A DNA stretch of 64,000 bases. Source: Roseburia hominis (GTDB taxonomy: Bacteria; Bacillota; Clostridia; Lachnospirales; Lachnospiraceae). Shown here in pieces: positions 17,641 to 27,079 of this stretch; within the stretch, counting starts at the first letter, position 1, and every line of letters starts with the position of its first letter. Both the position numbers and the translations under genes were made by a program. The notes beneath the pieces were generated by a model. That model was not told where the DNA came from. It was given only the letters and a program-made list of their open reading frames with translations, and made no database searches. Location: positions 4,193,936 to 4,257,935 of the forward strand of contig CP159990.1 in assembly GCA_040702975.1 (NCBI GenBank). Reading direction: 5' to 3'.

Positions 17641-18298
17641 TATCTTTTTCCTCCTGTAATGCCAGTATCGCTCCACGATAGGCGCGCTCCAAATGGGTTG
17701 TCACAACTCTTTCGTCATATTCCAATGCATTGTTAGCAATGATGCTTGCGTACCCGTGAACGAACATGGCAAGTGTTATAAAGACCTCTTTGATCTGGTT
17801 TGTATCAAGTCCTGTACCCAAGGGCTTCCCGTATGGGCATTCGGCTGTTTCGCAAGGTATACCCGAGGGCACCCCGCTTGGCCATTCGGCCGTTTCACAA
17901 GGTATCGCTTCCTGCATTGCGGAAATGATAGGTTTCAGTTCTTCGGAGTCTACCATTTCAAGCAAATTGTTTTCAACAGCGAAGCCTGACTGGAAGAGAA
18001 AGCGGAATAGGTTTGGTTCTTCCACTGCAAAACGGATATAATTCAGCCCAATTCCAAGCATAACGTCTTCCTTCGGATTGATATTCAGGAGATATTCTGT
18101 GTGAAACTGGCCCACTTTTTCATAAACTGCTCTTTTCATATCCTCGATTTTTGTAAAATGGTACATAATCGGCTGTGTAGAGCAGCCGAGCTTTTTTGAA
18201 ACGGTCCGTGCATTGACATTTTGGGCTCCCTCTGCTCGTGTGACTTCAAACGCTGCGTCTATTACCATCTCTTTTGTGATTTTCGCTTTCGGCGGCAT
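17633..18298 (-). CDS. TetR-family regulator with repeat-derived insertion
   Basis: 221 residues. The N-terminal helix-turn-helix (about 10-55: ITKEMVIDAAFEVTRAEG, NARTVSKKLGCSTQPIMYHF) is typical TetR/AcrR, and the ligand domain has the WHG-type GLNYIRFAVEEPNLFRFLF. Residues about 132-162 are two tandem units (GIPCETAEWPSGVPS and GIPCETAECPYGKPLGT) encoded by two copies of the interspersed DNA repeat, inserted in frame without stops. It probably represses the CPBP protease gene it overlaps (ATGA). The insert lies in the ligand-domain part, so activity may be altered. Confidence 0.9.
   Translation of the reverse strand: MPPKAKITKEMVIDAAFEVTRAEGAQNVNARTVSKKLGCSTQPIMYHFTKIEDMKRAVYEKVGQFHTEYLLNINPKEDVMLGIGLNYIRFAVEEPNLFRFLFQSGFAVENNLLEMVDSEELKPIISAMQEAIPCETAEWPSGVPSGIPCETAECPYGKPLGTGLDTNQIKEVFITLAMFVHGYASIIANNALEYDERVVTTHLERAYRGAILALQEEKDNE
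17814..17862 (+). repeat. interspersed palindromic repeat, copy 2 (inside tetR)
   Basis: Starts GTACCC, carries GGGCATTCGGCTG and ends GGTATAC, which is also the first part of copy 3. It is read in frame on the minus strand as part of the TetR protein. Slightly more diverged than the other copies. Confidence 0.85.
17857..17905 (+). repeat. interspersed palindromic repeat, copy 3 (inside tetR)
   Basis: GTATACCC, GAGGGCACCCCG, TGGCCATTCGGCCGTTTCAC, AAGGTAT. It is a tandem neighbour of copy 2, sharing the GTATAC junction. The two copies together add about 90 bp, a multiple of three to within the shared end, so the reading frame is kept. Confidence 0.88.
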
Positions 18299-18519
18299 GT
18301 TGTCCTCCCTATTTGTAATTATTGTTATATAACATTAATTATACTTTGTGAGTCCCCGTTTTGTCAAGTTACAAAGAGGTACATCTACAAAAACGCAGTT
18401 GATTTCATGCTTTTCTGCACATAGCGCTTTCGCCCAATTTCTGCTAAACGAAAAGCAACTGGTCATTGTCCTTGTAATCTGATACAATATTCTAAAAGCG
18501 AATTTAAAATTTTTCTGCG

Positions 18520-18615
18520 GTGAGGGTTCCGCGATACGTATGTTGTTCTTGCGGATATTCGGAGGAGTGGATCGACAAGAAGGATATTCCCCTGTTGATT
18601 CGTAAATTCAGGTAA
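18520..18615 (+). CDS. possible 31-residue Cys-rich peptide upstream of the polyferredoxin gene
   Basis: A GTG-initiated frame encodes VRVPRYVCCSCGYSEEWIDK and continues to a TAA that sits in the ribosome site of the next gene (TAAGGAGG). CCSCGYSEEW looks like half of a zinc-ribbon (CxxCGYxEEW). A -10-like TACAAT lies at 18483-18488. There is no good ribosome site before the GTG. It may be a leader peptide or a remnant of a decayed zinc-ribbon protein. The rest of 18299-18626 shows only the promoter region. Confidence 0.35.
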   Translation: MRVPRYVCCSCGYSEEWIDKKDIPLLIRKFR

Positions 18616-18626
18616 GGAGGACTGTT

Positions 18627-19460
18627 ATGAGATGGCTCAGGAAATATAGTGCGCCGCTTATTATGCTGGCGATTTTTGAAGGGGTCGCGATCTCGCTTTG
18701 GCTCGGGAAGGGCAATCTGTTCTATCTGTTTAATTTCAGCTATATCGGCGGGGCGATCGCGTTAGGGCTGGTTTTGTATATCCGGAAATATAAGAATGCC
18801 CGGCGGGTCGTACAGTTTTTGGTGGGAATGTATATGCTACTGTATCTGGGGCTTCTTGGCAATGAGAATATGCAGATAGAGGGGTTCTGGTATTACCTGT
18901 TTACCGGGGTCTTTGAGGCGGCCACAATTCATTATGCAGTGGCAAAGATCTTCGGGCCTTTGTTTTTCGGGCGCGGTTGGTGCGGGTACGCCTGCTGGAC
19001 GGCCATGATTCTTGATCTGCTGCCATATAAACAGCCCAAAGGTCCCCGGAAAAAGATTGGGTGGATTCGGTATGTCATGTTCGCAGGGTCCTTCGTTTTT
19101 GTCAGTATGTTATTCTTGTTTCAGGTGGGAAATCTGGAGCGCATCATGTTCTGGTGTTTTTTGTTCGGGAATCTTTTGTATTACATAATCGGGATCGGAC
19201 TGGCGTTTTTGTTCAAGGATAACCGGGCGTTTTGCAAATATATTTGCCCGATTACCGTGTTTCTGAAGCCGATGAGTTATTTCTCGGCCCTGCGGGTCAA
19301 AATGGACGAAGGAAAATGCATCGGCTGCGATAAGTGCCGCCGGATCTGTCCGATGAATGTGGATATGCGGGACAATTCCCGGAAACGGGAAAATGGAACC
19401 GAGTGCATTCTGTGTATGGAATGCGTGGATAACTGTCCGAAAGGGGCTTTGAAAATATAG
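18627..19460 (+). CDS. membrane-bound 4Fe-4S protein (NapH/NosR-like polyferredoxin)
   Basis: 277 residues. AAGGAGG precedes the ATG by 6 nt. Five or six membrane helices carry the paired Cys motifs FGRGWCGYACW and FCKYICPI of the NapH/CcoG/RsxA-like group. The C-terminus has two ferredoxin clusters: CIGCDKCRRICP and CILCMECVDNCP. It would pass electrons across or along the membrane to an unidentified partner. It stands alone between its promoter and a clear terminator. Confidence 0.9.
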   Translation: MRWLRKYSAPLIMLAIFEGVAISLWLGKGNLFYLFNFSYIGGAIALGLVLYIRKYKNARRVVQFLVGMYMLLYLGLLGNENMQIEGFWYYLFTGVFEAATIHYAVAKIFGPLFFGRGWCGYACWTAMILDLLPYKQPKGPRKKIGWIRYVMFAGSFVFVSMLFLFQVGNLERIMFWCFLFGNLLYYIIGIGLAFLFKDNRAFCKYICPITVFLKPMSYFSALRVKMDEGKCIGCDKCRRICPMNVDMRDNSRKRENGTECILCMECVDNCPKGALKI

Positions 19461-19469
19461 GAGATGGTT

Positions 19470-19495
19470 ACAGGGCGGCGGACCGCCCTGTTCTT
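19470..19495 (+). terminator. terminator of the polyferredoxin gene
   Basis: ACAGGGCGG, loop CGGA and CCGCCCTGT form a 9-bp perfect stem followed by TCTTT, 9 nt after the stop. Confidence 0.8.
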
Positions 19496-19583
19496 TACGC
19501 TTACGGAAAGTCCGGTCTTCTTAGATATTCTTTCGAACCTCTGCTAAATATTTTACTCATTATCCACTCAGGTTGTTGCATTT

Positions 19584-19611
19584 TTTAGTAAAAAGTGCTA
19601 TTTTTACTAAA
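19584..19611 (+). promoter_or_regulatory. inverted-repeat operator before the LacI regulator
   Basis: TTTAGTAAAAA (19584-19594) and TTTTTACTAAA (19601-19611) are perfect inverted copies 6 nt apart, about 50 bp before the regulator start. The same TTTAGTAAA unit recurs before the beta-galactoside permease gene at 23269-23335. Confidence 0.65.
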
Positions 19612-19649
19612 GAACGTAATGACATGATTTTGACTACTTGTTTCTTTAA

Positions 19650-20729
<1,080 letters not shown>

Positions 20730-20741
20730 GGCATCTAAAAC

Positions 20742-20772
20742 AGAGAATGGTTATCACGCCATTCTCTATTTT
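20742..20772. terminator. bidirectional terminator between lacI-type gene and pnp
   Basis: AGAGAATGG (20742-20750) pairs with CCATTCTCT (20759-20767), followed by ATTTTAA on the plus strand and by a T-run from TAAAA on the minus strand. It serves two converging genes. Confidence 0.75.
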
Positions 20773-20809
20773 AATTCCTTTTCACATTGTGTCTGAATGC
20801 ACCGGGTTT

Positions 20810-21634
20810 CTAAATTTGACACACAATCTCCGTGATCAGTTCTTTGAACTGTTTTGCCACCCGGTCAGCCGTCTCCTGGACCTCTTCGTGATTGAGCTGC
20901 CCCGAAGATATTCCCGCCGCAAGATTCGTGATGCAGGAAATCCCACACACTTCCATTCCCATATGCCGCGCCGCCATCGCTTCACACGCGGTACTCATAC
21001 CGACCGCATCTGCTCCCCATGCCCTGCACATGCGGATCTCCGCCGGGGTCTCATAGCTCGGCCCGGTAAGCTGCACATAGACGCCCTCCCTAAGCTCGAT
21101 TCCAAGTCCTGCTGCCGCCTTCTTTATCACATCGCGCATGCGGGCGCTGTATACCTCGCTCATGTCCGGGAATCTTACCCCCAGCTTATCCAGGTTCTCC
21201 CCGATCAGTGGGTTCGGCACGGCCGTTGTAATGTGATCTTTGATCAACATAAAATCCCCCGGTCTGTAATCAAAATTAATGCCTCCTGCCGCATTGGTAA
21301 GGATCAGTTTTTTGGCTCCCAGCATTCCCATGAGCCACGTGGGAAGGACCACATCGGACATCGGGTAACCTTCATAGAAGTGGACGCGGCCCTGCATGAT
21401 CACGACCGGAACTTTCTTCACATACCCAAACACGAATCTTCCCTTGTGCCCCTCCACGGTGGAGGTCGGAAATCCTGCGATCTCCGCATAATCTACGGTG
21501 TGCGAGATTTCAATCTCCTCGGCGTAGTCTCCCAGGCCCGATCCCAGGATCAGCGCCACCTCCGGCTGAAAATCAACCCTTTCCCGCACACTTTCCACGC
21601 ACGTCATCAATTTTTCATATACTTTATTCATCAT
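20810..21634 (-). CDS. punA: purine nucleoside phosphorylase (trimeric type)
   Basis: 274 residues, the usual length for trimeric PNP. Conserved blocks are visible: ILGSGLGDYAEEI (phosphate site), VEGHKGRFVFG, MQGRVHFYEGY, LTNAAGGINFDYRPGD, GVYVQLTGPSYETPAEIR and DAVGMSTACEAMAARHMG. It releases purine bases and (deoxy)ribose 1-phosphate from nucleosides in the cytoplasm. It is last in the operon uridine phosphorylase-deoC-pnp; the sugar phosphate would reach glycolysis through DeoC after mutase action. No phosphopentomutase gene is adjacent. Confidence 0.95.
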   Translation of the reverse strand: MMNKVYEKLMTCVESVRERVDFQPEVALILGSGLGDYAEEIEISHTVDYAEIAGFPTSTVEGHKGRFVFGYVKKVPVVIMQGRVHFYEGYPMSDVVLPTWLMGMLGAKKLILTNAAGGINFDYRPGDFMLIKDHITTAVPNPLIGENLDKLGVRFPDMSEVYSARMRDVIKKAAAGLGIELREGVYVQLTGPSYETPAEIRMCRAWGADAVGMSTACEAMAARHMGMEVCGISCITNLAAGISSGQLNHEEVQETADRVAKQFKELITEIVCQI

Positions 21635-21646
21635 TTAGTCCCGCTC

Positions 21647-22312
21647 CTAATATCCAGATGTCTGTTCGTTTTTCACAATCTTCACAATGCGGCTCGTTCC
21701 AAGACGCTCTGCCCCCAGGGAAAGGAATTTCTCCGCGTCAGCCAGGGAGGAAATCCCGCCTGCGGCTTTCATCTTCACGCCCGGTCCGATGTGTTTCGCA
21801 AACAGTTCTATATCCGCAAAGGTCGCCCCGGCACTGGAAAATCCGGTGGAGGTCTTGATATAATCTGCCCCGGCCCTCGTCACGATCTCGCACATTTTCA
21901 CCTTTTCTTCCTCAGTCAAAAGACAGGTCTCAATGATCACTTTGAGCACCTTATCCCCGCACGCAGCCTTCAGGGTACGAATCTCCTCTTCAATCAGTTC
22001 ATATTTTTGATCCTTCACCCAGCCCATATTGATGACCATATCGATCTCGGACGCACCATTTGCGATGGCGTCTTTGGTCTCGAATTCCTTTGCCCTGGTC
22101 GTCATATATCCATTCGGAAATCCGATCACCGTGCAGATTGCCATCTTGCCCTCCACATACTCGCTCGCCTGCTTTACATAGCTTGGCGGAATGCAGACCG
22201 ACGCCGTCTGATATTTGACAGCGTCGTCGCAGATCTGCCGAATCTCCTCCCACGTCGCCGTCTGTGACAAAAGCGTATGGTCTACATGTTTTAGAATCTC
22301 TTTCACATTCAT
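21647..22312 (-). CDS. deoC: deoxyribose-phosphate aldolase
   Basis: 221 residues. The class I aldolase motifs are present: [14 protein letters not shown] at the N-terminus, [32 protein letters not shown] with the supporting Lys region, and [15 protein letters not shown] with the Schiff-base Lys. It splits deoxyribose 5-phosphate to acetaldehyde and glyceraldehyde 3-phosphate. It is 12 bp from the pnp gene and 15 bp from the udp gene, so one operon. Confidence 0.97.
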   Translation of the reverse strand: MNVKEILKHVDHTLLSQTATWEEIRQICDDAVKYQTASVCIPPSYVKQASEYVEGKMAICTVIGFPNGYMTTRAKEFETKDAIANGASEIDMVINMGWVKDQKYELIEEEIRTLKAACGDKVLKVIIETCLLTEEEKVKMCEIVTRAGADYIKTSTGFSSAGATFADIELFAKHIGPGVKMKAAGGISSLADAEKFLSLGAERLGTSRIVKIVKNEQTSGY

Positions 22313-22327
22313 GTTCCTGGTCTCCTT

Positions 22328-23113
22328 CTATCTCTCTTTCTTCTGGTCTTTCTGAATCAAAGTGCGAATCGCCTCGATCGCCACCTGAATCGCCATATCG
22401 GTATCATGAACGACCGGATTTTCCAGTCCCAGTCTCTCTCTTTCCTGATTCGCCACAACGAGGAAACAGGAACCCACTCTCACGCGCAGATGGCTCGCCA
22501 CGACAAATAACGCCGCCGATTCCATCTCCGATGCAAGGCAGCCCAGCCGCTTCCACGCTTCCCACTTATTCATCAGCTCATAGCTTACCGGTTTTACTTC
22601 CGGCTCATGCTGGCCGTAAAAAGAGTCCTTGCACTGTACTACTCCCGTGTGGAAGGGGTATCCCTTTTTTTCCGCCGCCTCTGCCAGCGCATTCGTCACG
22701 CCAAGATCGGCAACGGCCGGAAATTCGATCGGCGCGTATTCCCGGCTGGTCCCTTCCATGCGGATCGCGCCTGTCGCCACCACGACATCGCCGCTTTTCA
22801 CTTCCGGCTGCATACCGCCGCAGGTACCGATACGGACAAATGTATCGGCGCCGCACCGATATAACTCTTCCATCGCGATCGACGCCGACGGCCCGCCGAT
22901 ACCGGTAGATGTGACACTGACCTTTACGCCGTCTAAGGTCCCGGTGTAGGTGATATATTCCCGATTATCTGCGATCAGAACCGGATTGTCAAAATACCGG
23001 GCGATCTTCACACACCGTTTCGGGTCCCCCGGCATGATCACATAACGGCCTACCTCCCCTTTTGCCACCTGAATATGATATTGTCTGCTTGCATCTTCCG
23101 AATAGTTCTTCAT
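22328..23113 (-). CDS. udp: uridine phosphorylase
   Basis: 261 residues from ATG 23113, which has GAGAGG 9 nt upstream. NP-1 family motifs: [10 protein letters not shown] (phosphate loop), [44 protein letters not shown], and [12 protein letters not shown] (sugar-binding Met-Glu). Uridine-type specificity is suggested by the overall Udp-like N-terminus and not proven. First gene of the nucleoside operon. Confidence 0.92.
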   Translation of the reverse strand: MKNYSEDASRQYHIQVAKGEVGRYVIMPGDPKRCVKIARYFDNPVLIADNREYITYTGTLDGVKVSVTSTGIGGPSASIAMEELYRCGADTFVRIGTCGGMQPEVKSGDVVVATGAIRMEGTSREYAPIEFPAVADLGVTNALAEAAEKKGYPFHTGVVQCKDSFYGQHEPEVKPVSYELMNKWEAWKRLGCLASEMESAALFVVASHLRVRVGSCFLVVANQERERLGLENPVVHDTDMAIQVAIEAIRTLIQKDQKKER

Positions 23114-23268
23114 AGTATCATTCCTCTCCTTTATATTATATGATATACGATGCAGTTCAAACAAGCAATGCCCTTTGAATAAACCAATTAAAATTCCCCC
23201 CTTGACGACTTCTCTTTTTTCCTATAGCATATACGGCAATTATAAATATGATAGCGACTCCTCAGAAA

Positions 23269-23347
23269 TTTTTAGTAAATATTTTATTCTATAAACGGAA
23301 TTTTTAGTAAAATATTTATTGACTTTTAGTAAAATTTGTGTTATTTT
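23269..23347 (+). promoter_or_regulatory. TTTAGTAAA operators and promoter of the beta-galactoside operon
   Basis: Three copies of TTTTAGTAAA(T) lie at 23269-23280, 23301-23313 and 23323-23335. A promoter TTGACT (23319-23324), 17-nt spacer, TATTTT (23342-23347) overlaps the third copy. Related TTTTACT units recur at 23440-23475. The motif matches the operator of the LacI gene at 19662. The rest of 23114-23550 is leader DNA with one interspersed repeat. Confidence 0.6.
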
Positions 23348-23474
23348 TTTATTAGAAACCACAAGACAATACGTAAGAGAAGGCTTGAATACATGGACAT
23401 CTGCATTGTTTTGTAGAAAAAGGAATCCAAGTAAAACTTTTACTTCAGTAAACCTGTAACGAGTTTTTACTGAA

Positions 23475-23530
23475 GTATGCCCAAGGGCACTCCGTATGGC
23501 CATTCGGCCGTTTCACAAAGTATACTTGGG
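23475..23530 (+). repeat. interspersed palindromic repeat, copy 4 (permease leader)
   Basis: GTATGCCC, AAGGGCACTCCG, TGGCCATTCGGCCGTTTCAC and AAAGTATAC. It lies in the 5' leader of the permease gene, ending 20 bp before the start codon and just before the ribosome site, so it could fold in the mRNA. Confidence 0.88.
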
Positions 23531-23550
23531 AGAAAAAAGGAGGAAACAAT

Positions 23551-24924
23551 ATGCAAAAAAAACTGAGTTTTATCTCAAAACTGTGCTTTGGCATCGGTGC
23601 TTTTGGTAAAGATGCCGTGTACGCAATCGTAGGTACCTATTTAATGATGTACCTGACAGACTACCGGTCTGTGGCGCCGGCTTTCGTCGGTTCGCTCTTC
23701 ATGGTCGCTCGTATCTGGGACGCGTTCAACGATCCGTTTATGGGAATGGTCGTGGACAACACCCGTACCAAATGGGGCAAATTCCGTCCGTGGATCATGA
23801 TCGGTACCGTTCTGAATGCCATTGTACTGGTATTACTTTTCATGGATAACGGCCTGGAAGGAAAAAGCTACCTGGTATGGTGTTCCGTATTCTACATTCT
23901 TTGGGGTATGACCTATACGATTATGGACATTCCCTACTGGTCTTTGGTTCCGGCTCTTACGGACGACGAAGACGAAAGAAGCCAGATTTCGGCTATCCCG
24001 CGTATCTTCGCAAGCTGCGCATGGCTCGTCATCAACTCATTCGGCCTTTTGATGGTATCCAAACTCGGCGCCGGCAACGATGTTAAAGGATTTTCCATCT
24101 TGGCAACCATCATTTCTATCGTATTTATTTTAGCTTCACTTGTAACCGTTCTGACCTGTAAAGAACAGGTGGTAACACAGAACGCGGAAAAAACCTCTGT
24201 CAAAGGTATGATCGATGTTTTATTCAAAAATGACCAGGTGAAAATAATCCTTGGTATTGCATTATTTTTCAACATCGCTTACCAGTTATCCAACAGTTTC
24301 GCACTCTATTATTTTAAATATGTTGCAGAACGCACCTACGCGGGCGACACGAACGGGGTCCTGTATCCGGTGTACGCAGCGGTAGCGGGATTTGCACAGA
24401 TGGGTTCCATGGCGATCCTTCCGTTCCTTTCCAAAAAAATCGGGAAAAAGATTTCCTTCTTCTGTGCCAGCTTCTTCCCGGTAATCGGCTTCGCGATTCT
24501 TTGGGTGCTTGGTTACGTCGCTCCGAAAAATGTCTTTGCAGTCGGCGTATGCAGTGCTATTATTAATAGTGGTATTGGATTTATGCTGGTATTTATCACA
24601 GTCATTCTTTCAGAGGTCGTGGACTACGGCGAGTATAAGCTCGGGACCAGAAATGAGAGTATTCTGTTCTCCATGCAGACCTTTGTCGTAAAGTTTGCCG
24701 GAGCATTCAGTGGATTCGTGAGCGGAATCGGACTGACTGCCATCGGATATGTGGCGAACCAGCAGCAATCTGCAGGCGCAGAAAACGGTATGCGGATCAT
24801 TATGTTCCTGATTCCGGCAGTTCTTTCTGCTCTCTGCTTCTTGATTTATATCAAAGGATACAAATTAACACCTGAATTTTACAGCAAGATGCGTGACGAA
24901 CTTCATGCAAGAAAGGGGAATTAA
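23551..24924 (+). CDS. GPH-family sugar:cation symporter (probable beta-galactoside permease)
   Basis: 457 residues with about twelve membrane helices. The GPH signature is visible (FGIGAFGKDAVYAIVGTYLM; RIWDAFNDPFMGMVVDNTRT; KFRPWI). No C-terminal IIA domain is present, unlike some LacS proteins. AAGGAGG precedes the ATG. The GH42 gene starts 2 nt after the stop, so permease and hydrolase are one unit. Substrate by context: lactose, galacto-oligosaccharides or galactan fragments. Confidence 0.92.
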   Translation: MQKKLSFISKLCFGIGAFGKDAVYAIVGTYLMMYLTDYRSVAPAFVGSLFMVARIWDAFNDPFMGMVVDNTRTKWGKFRPWIMIGTVLNAIVLVLLFMDNGLEGKSYLVWCSVFYILWGMTYTIMDIPYWSLVPALTDDEDERSQISAIPRIFASCAWLVINSFGLLMVSKLGAGNDVKGFSILATIISIVFILASLVTVLTCKEQVVTQNAEKTSVKGMIDVLFKNDQVKIILGIALFFNIAYQLSNSFALYYFKYVAERTYAGDTNGVLYPVYAAVAGFAQMGSMAILPFLSKKIGKKISFFCASFFPVIGFAILWVLGYVAPKNVFAVGVCSAIINSGIGFMLVFITVILSEVVDYGEYKLGTRNESILFSMQTFVVKFAGAFSGFVSGIGLTAIGYVANQQQSAGAENGMRIIMFLIPAVLSALCFLIYIKGYKLTPEFYSKMRDELHARKGN

Positions 24925-24925
24925 T

Positions 24926-26878
24926 ATGTGGTTAGGCGTTGATTATTACCCGGAGCAGTGGGATATCTCCCTGCTGGATCAGGATTTGGACACCATCGTG
25001 GAGCTTGGCTGCAACGTGATCCGAATCGCCGAATTTTCCTGGCATTTGATGGAGAAAACAGAAGGAAAATACGATTTTTCTTTCTTCGATCATGTAATTG
25101 CCCATGCAAAGGCAAAGGGACTCAAAGTGATCATGGGCACTCCTACCGCCACGATTCCTGCGTGGCTGGCCAAAAAAGAGCCTTCCATTTTATCCGAATT
25201 TGAGGGCGGCAAAAAGCGCAGCTTCGGCGGCCGGCATGTATACTGTTTTAACTCACCGGTGATGTACGAATATTCTGAGAGGATCATCAGAAAGCTGGTG
25301 GAGCATTATAAGGACGAGGAGGCCATCGTTGCCTGGCAGACGGATAACGAGATCGGACATGAGGGCAGTGATGTATGCTATTGCCCGCAGTGCCAGAGGG
25401 CATTCCAGAAATATTTGTCCGAAGAATTTGAAAATAATATTGACAAGCTGAACGACATCTACGGAACGACTTTCTGGTCCCAGGAATATAACAGCTTCGA
25501 TGAGATTCCGACTCCGATGGAGACCATCACCACCCACAACCCGGCGCTTCGCCTTGACTGGGAGCGTTTCCGCAGCAAGAGTATCCTGGATTTCATGAAT
25601 TTCCAGGCGGACCTGATCAGAGAGATCGCTCCTGACGCCGTTGTAATCCATGATTTCCCGGGCGGAGGTCTTGCCAAGCATGTGGATTACTCCAAGGTGG
25701 CGAAGAAGCTGGACACGGTTGCCTACAATAATTACCCGGTATGGGGCGGCCAGAAGGAGCCGATCGCCCCGCACGAAATCGCGTTTGGCCTTGACTATAT
25801 GCGCGGCCTGAAGGGGCAGAATTTCTGGATCACCGAGGCAATCATGGGCGCACAGGGACACGATGTCACCGGATATTCCCCGCGCCCGAATCAGGCGAAA
25901 ATGTGGTCCTATCAGGGCTTTGCCCATGGCTGCGACAGCATGATGTATTTCCGTTACCGCGGCGCCACTAAGGGGGCAGAGCAGTTCTGCTATGGCGTTC
26001 TGGACGCAGATAATGTAAAGCGCAGAAAGTTCTACGAGGTGCAGAGCTGTTTCCATGAAATCATCAAATACAAAGAGGCGCTTGAGACACCGGTAAAGAG
26101 CGAGGTAGCCATCGTCTATGACTACGATTCCCTTGCCGCCTTCCGCATTCAGAAGCAGAGCTTTCTTCTGGACTGCCCGGCGGAAATGCAAAAATATTAC
26201 AAGGCCTTCTATGATGTGAATGTACCGGTAGATGTTGTGCCCGAGGATACCGACCTGGCGCAATATAAGGTCATTATTTTACCGCAGATGATCATAGAGA
26301 AACCGGAATTCTCCGCCAAAGTTCAGGAATTCGTGAAAAATGGAGGCACCGCAGTGCTGACTTATCGGTGTGGCGTAAAAGATGTCCACAACAATCTGAC
26401 ATTTGGAGAAGTCATTCCGCTGCACTACAGCGATTTTGCCGGCGTTACACTGGTGGAGACTGAAAGCCTTCAGGAAGGCCAGGAGTTCCCCGTCATCGGC
26501 GAGGGCATCATGTCCGGCGCAGATGGAGTCGGCGGAATCTTCCGGGATATGCTGGAAGTGAGCGACGCTGAGGTTCTGTATCATTACGGCGATACGTTCT
26601 ATGATGAATTTGCCGCCGTTACCCGCAAAAAGCAGGGCGAAGGTATGATCTACTACTTTGGCTGCGGCCTTGATGAGGCGACAACCAATCGGCTGATGGA
26701 GCAAATCATGACCGACTGCCAAATCGTCTCCGAGCCAAGTGCCAAAGGCGTGGAAATCTGCTACCGCGGAAATGGGGAAAATCGCGTCCGCATGGTGATG
26801 AACCACAATGGATATGCTGTCAAAAATGGAGAAACTCTTTTGCAGCCATATGAGAGCAGGATTGAAAAAGTAAAATAG
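24926..26878 (+). CDS. beta-galactosidase, glycoside hydrolase family 42
   Basis: 650 residues from ATG 24926, which has AAAGGGG upstream; in-frame codons before it lie inside the permease gene. N-terminal TIM barrel: WLGVDYYPEQW, then the acid/base Glu in TDNEIGHEG (about residue 140) and the nucleophile Glu in FWITEAIMG (about residue 300). A Cys cluster (CYCPQCQ) near residue 155 matches the zinc site of GH42. A trimerisation domain and a small beta domain follow. No signal peptide, so it acts in the cytoplasm on imported galactosides. Confidence 0.95.
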   Translation: MWLGVDYYPEQWDISLLDQDLDTIVELGCNVIRIAEFSWHLMEKTEGKYDFSFFDHVIAHAKAKGLKVIMGTPTATIPAWLAKKEPSILSEFEGGKKRSFGGRHVYCFNSPVMYEYSERIIRKLVEHYKDEEAIVAWQTDNEIGHEGSDVCYCPQCQRAFQKYLSEEFENNIDKLNDIYGTTFWSQEYNSFDEIPTPMETITTHNPALRLDWERFRSKSILDFMNFQADLIREIAPDAVVIHDFPGGGLAKHVDYSKVAKKLDTVAYNNYPVWGGQKEPIAPHEIAFGLDYMRGLKGQNFWITEAIMGAQGHDVTGYSPRPNQAKMWSYQGFAHGCDSMMYFRYRGATKGAEQFCYGVLDADNVKRRKFYEVQSCFHEIIKYKEALETPVKSEVAIVYDYDSLAAFRIQKQSFLLDCPAEMQKYYKAFYDVNVPVDVVPEDTDLAQYKVIILPQMIIEKPEFSAKVQEFVKNGGTAVLTYRCGVKDVHNNLTFGEVIPLHYSDFAGVTLVETESLQEGQEFPVIGEGIMSGADGVGGIFRDMLEVSDAEVLYHYGDTFYDEFAAVTRKKQGEGMIYYFGCGLDEATTNRLMEQIMTDCQIVSEPSAKGVEICYRGNGENRVRMVMNHNGYAVKNGETLLQPYESRIEKVK

Positions 26879-26898
26879 AATGCTTGGCAATGCAAAAA

Positions 26899-26940
26899 GC
26901 GGGCGGTCTTCCATTTTTCAGGAATACCGCCCGCAAAATT
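26899..26940 (+). terminator. terminator after GH42
   Basis: GCGGGCGGT (26899-26907) and ACCGCCCGC (26926-26934) form a 9-bp perfect stem followed by AAAATTTT, 20 nt after the stop. On the minus strand it runs into GCTTTTTGC. Confidence 0.75.
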
Positions 26941-26961
26941 TTGCCATCATGAATATCTAAG

Positions 26962-27055
26962 TCAAATACCCCGCAGCAAGCTACGGGGCATTTGACCCTC
27001 GCGGCAGTCGCCAAATGACTGCAAGCAGTCGCTTGGCTCGTTGCCCGCGGGAATA
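26962..27055. repeat. double-hairpin intergenic element
   Basis: First hairpin: GTCAAAT-A-CCCCG (26962 onward) pairs with CGGGG-C-ATTTGAC (ending about 26996). Second: CGCGGCA, GCCAAA and GACTGC pair with GCAGTC, TTGGC and TGCCCGCG (about 26999-27050). No gene is present. It may be a REP-like palindromic repeat, or act as an extra terminator for the converging transketolase operon. Confidence 0.6.
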
Positions 27056-27079
27056 AACATTTTCACTCCATCAGCGAAT

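Noticed and set aside
23240..23503. 87-codon frame on the minus strand upstream of the permease
   Set aside because: AT-rich operator region; the frame reads through the TTTAGTAAA boxes and the interspersed repeat.
25253..26263. 336-codon open frame on the minus strand
   Set aside because: Antisense to the GH42 gene; no start signal or family features.
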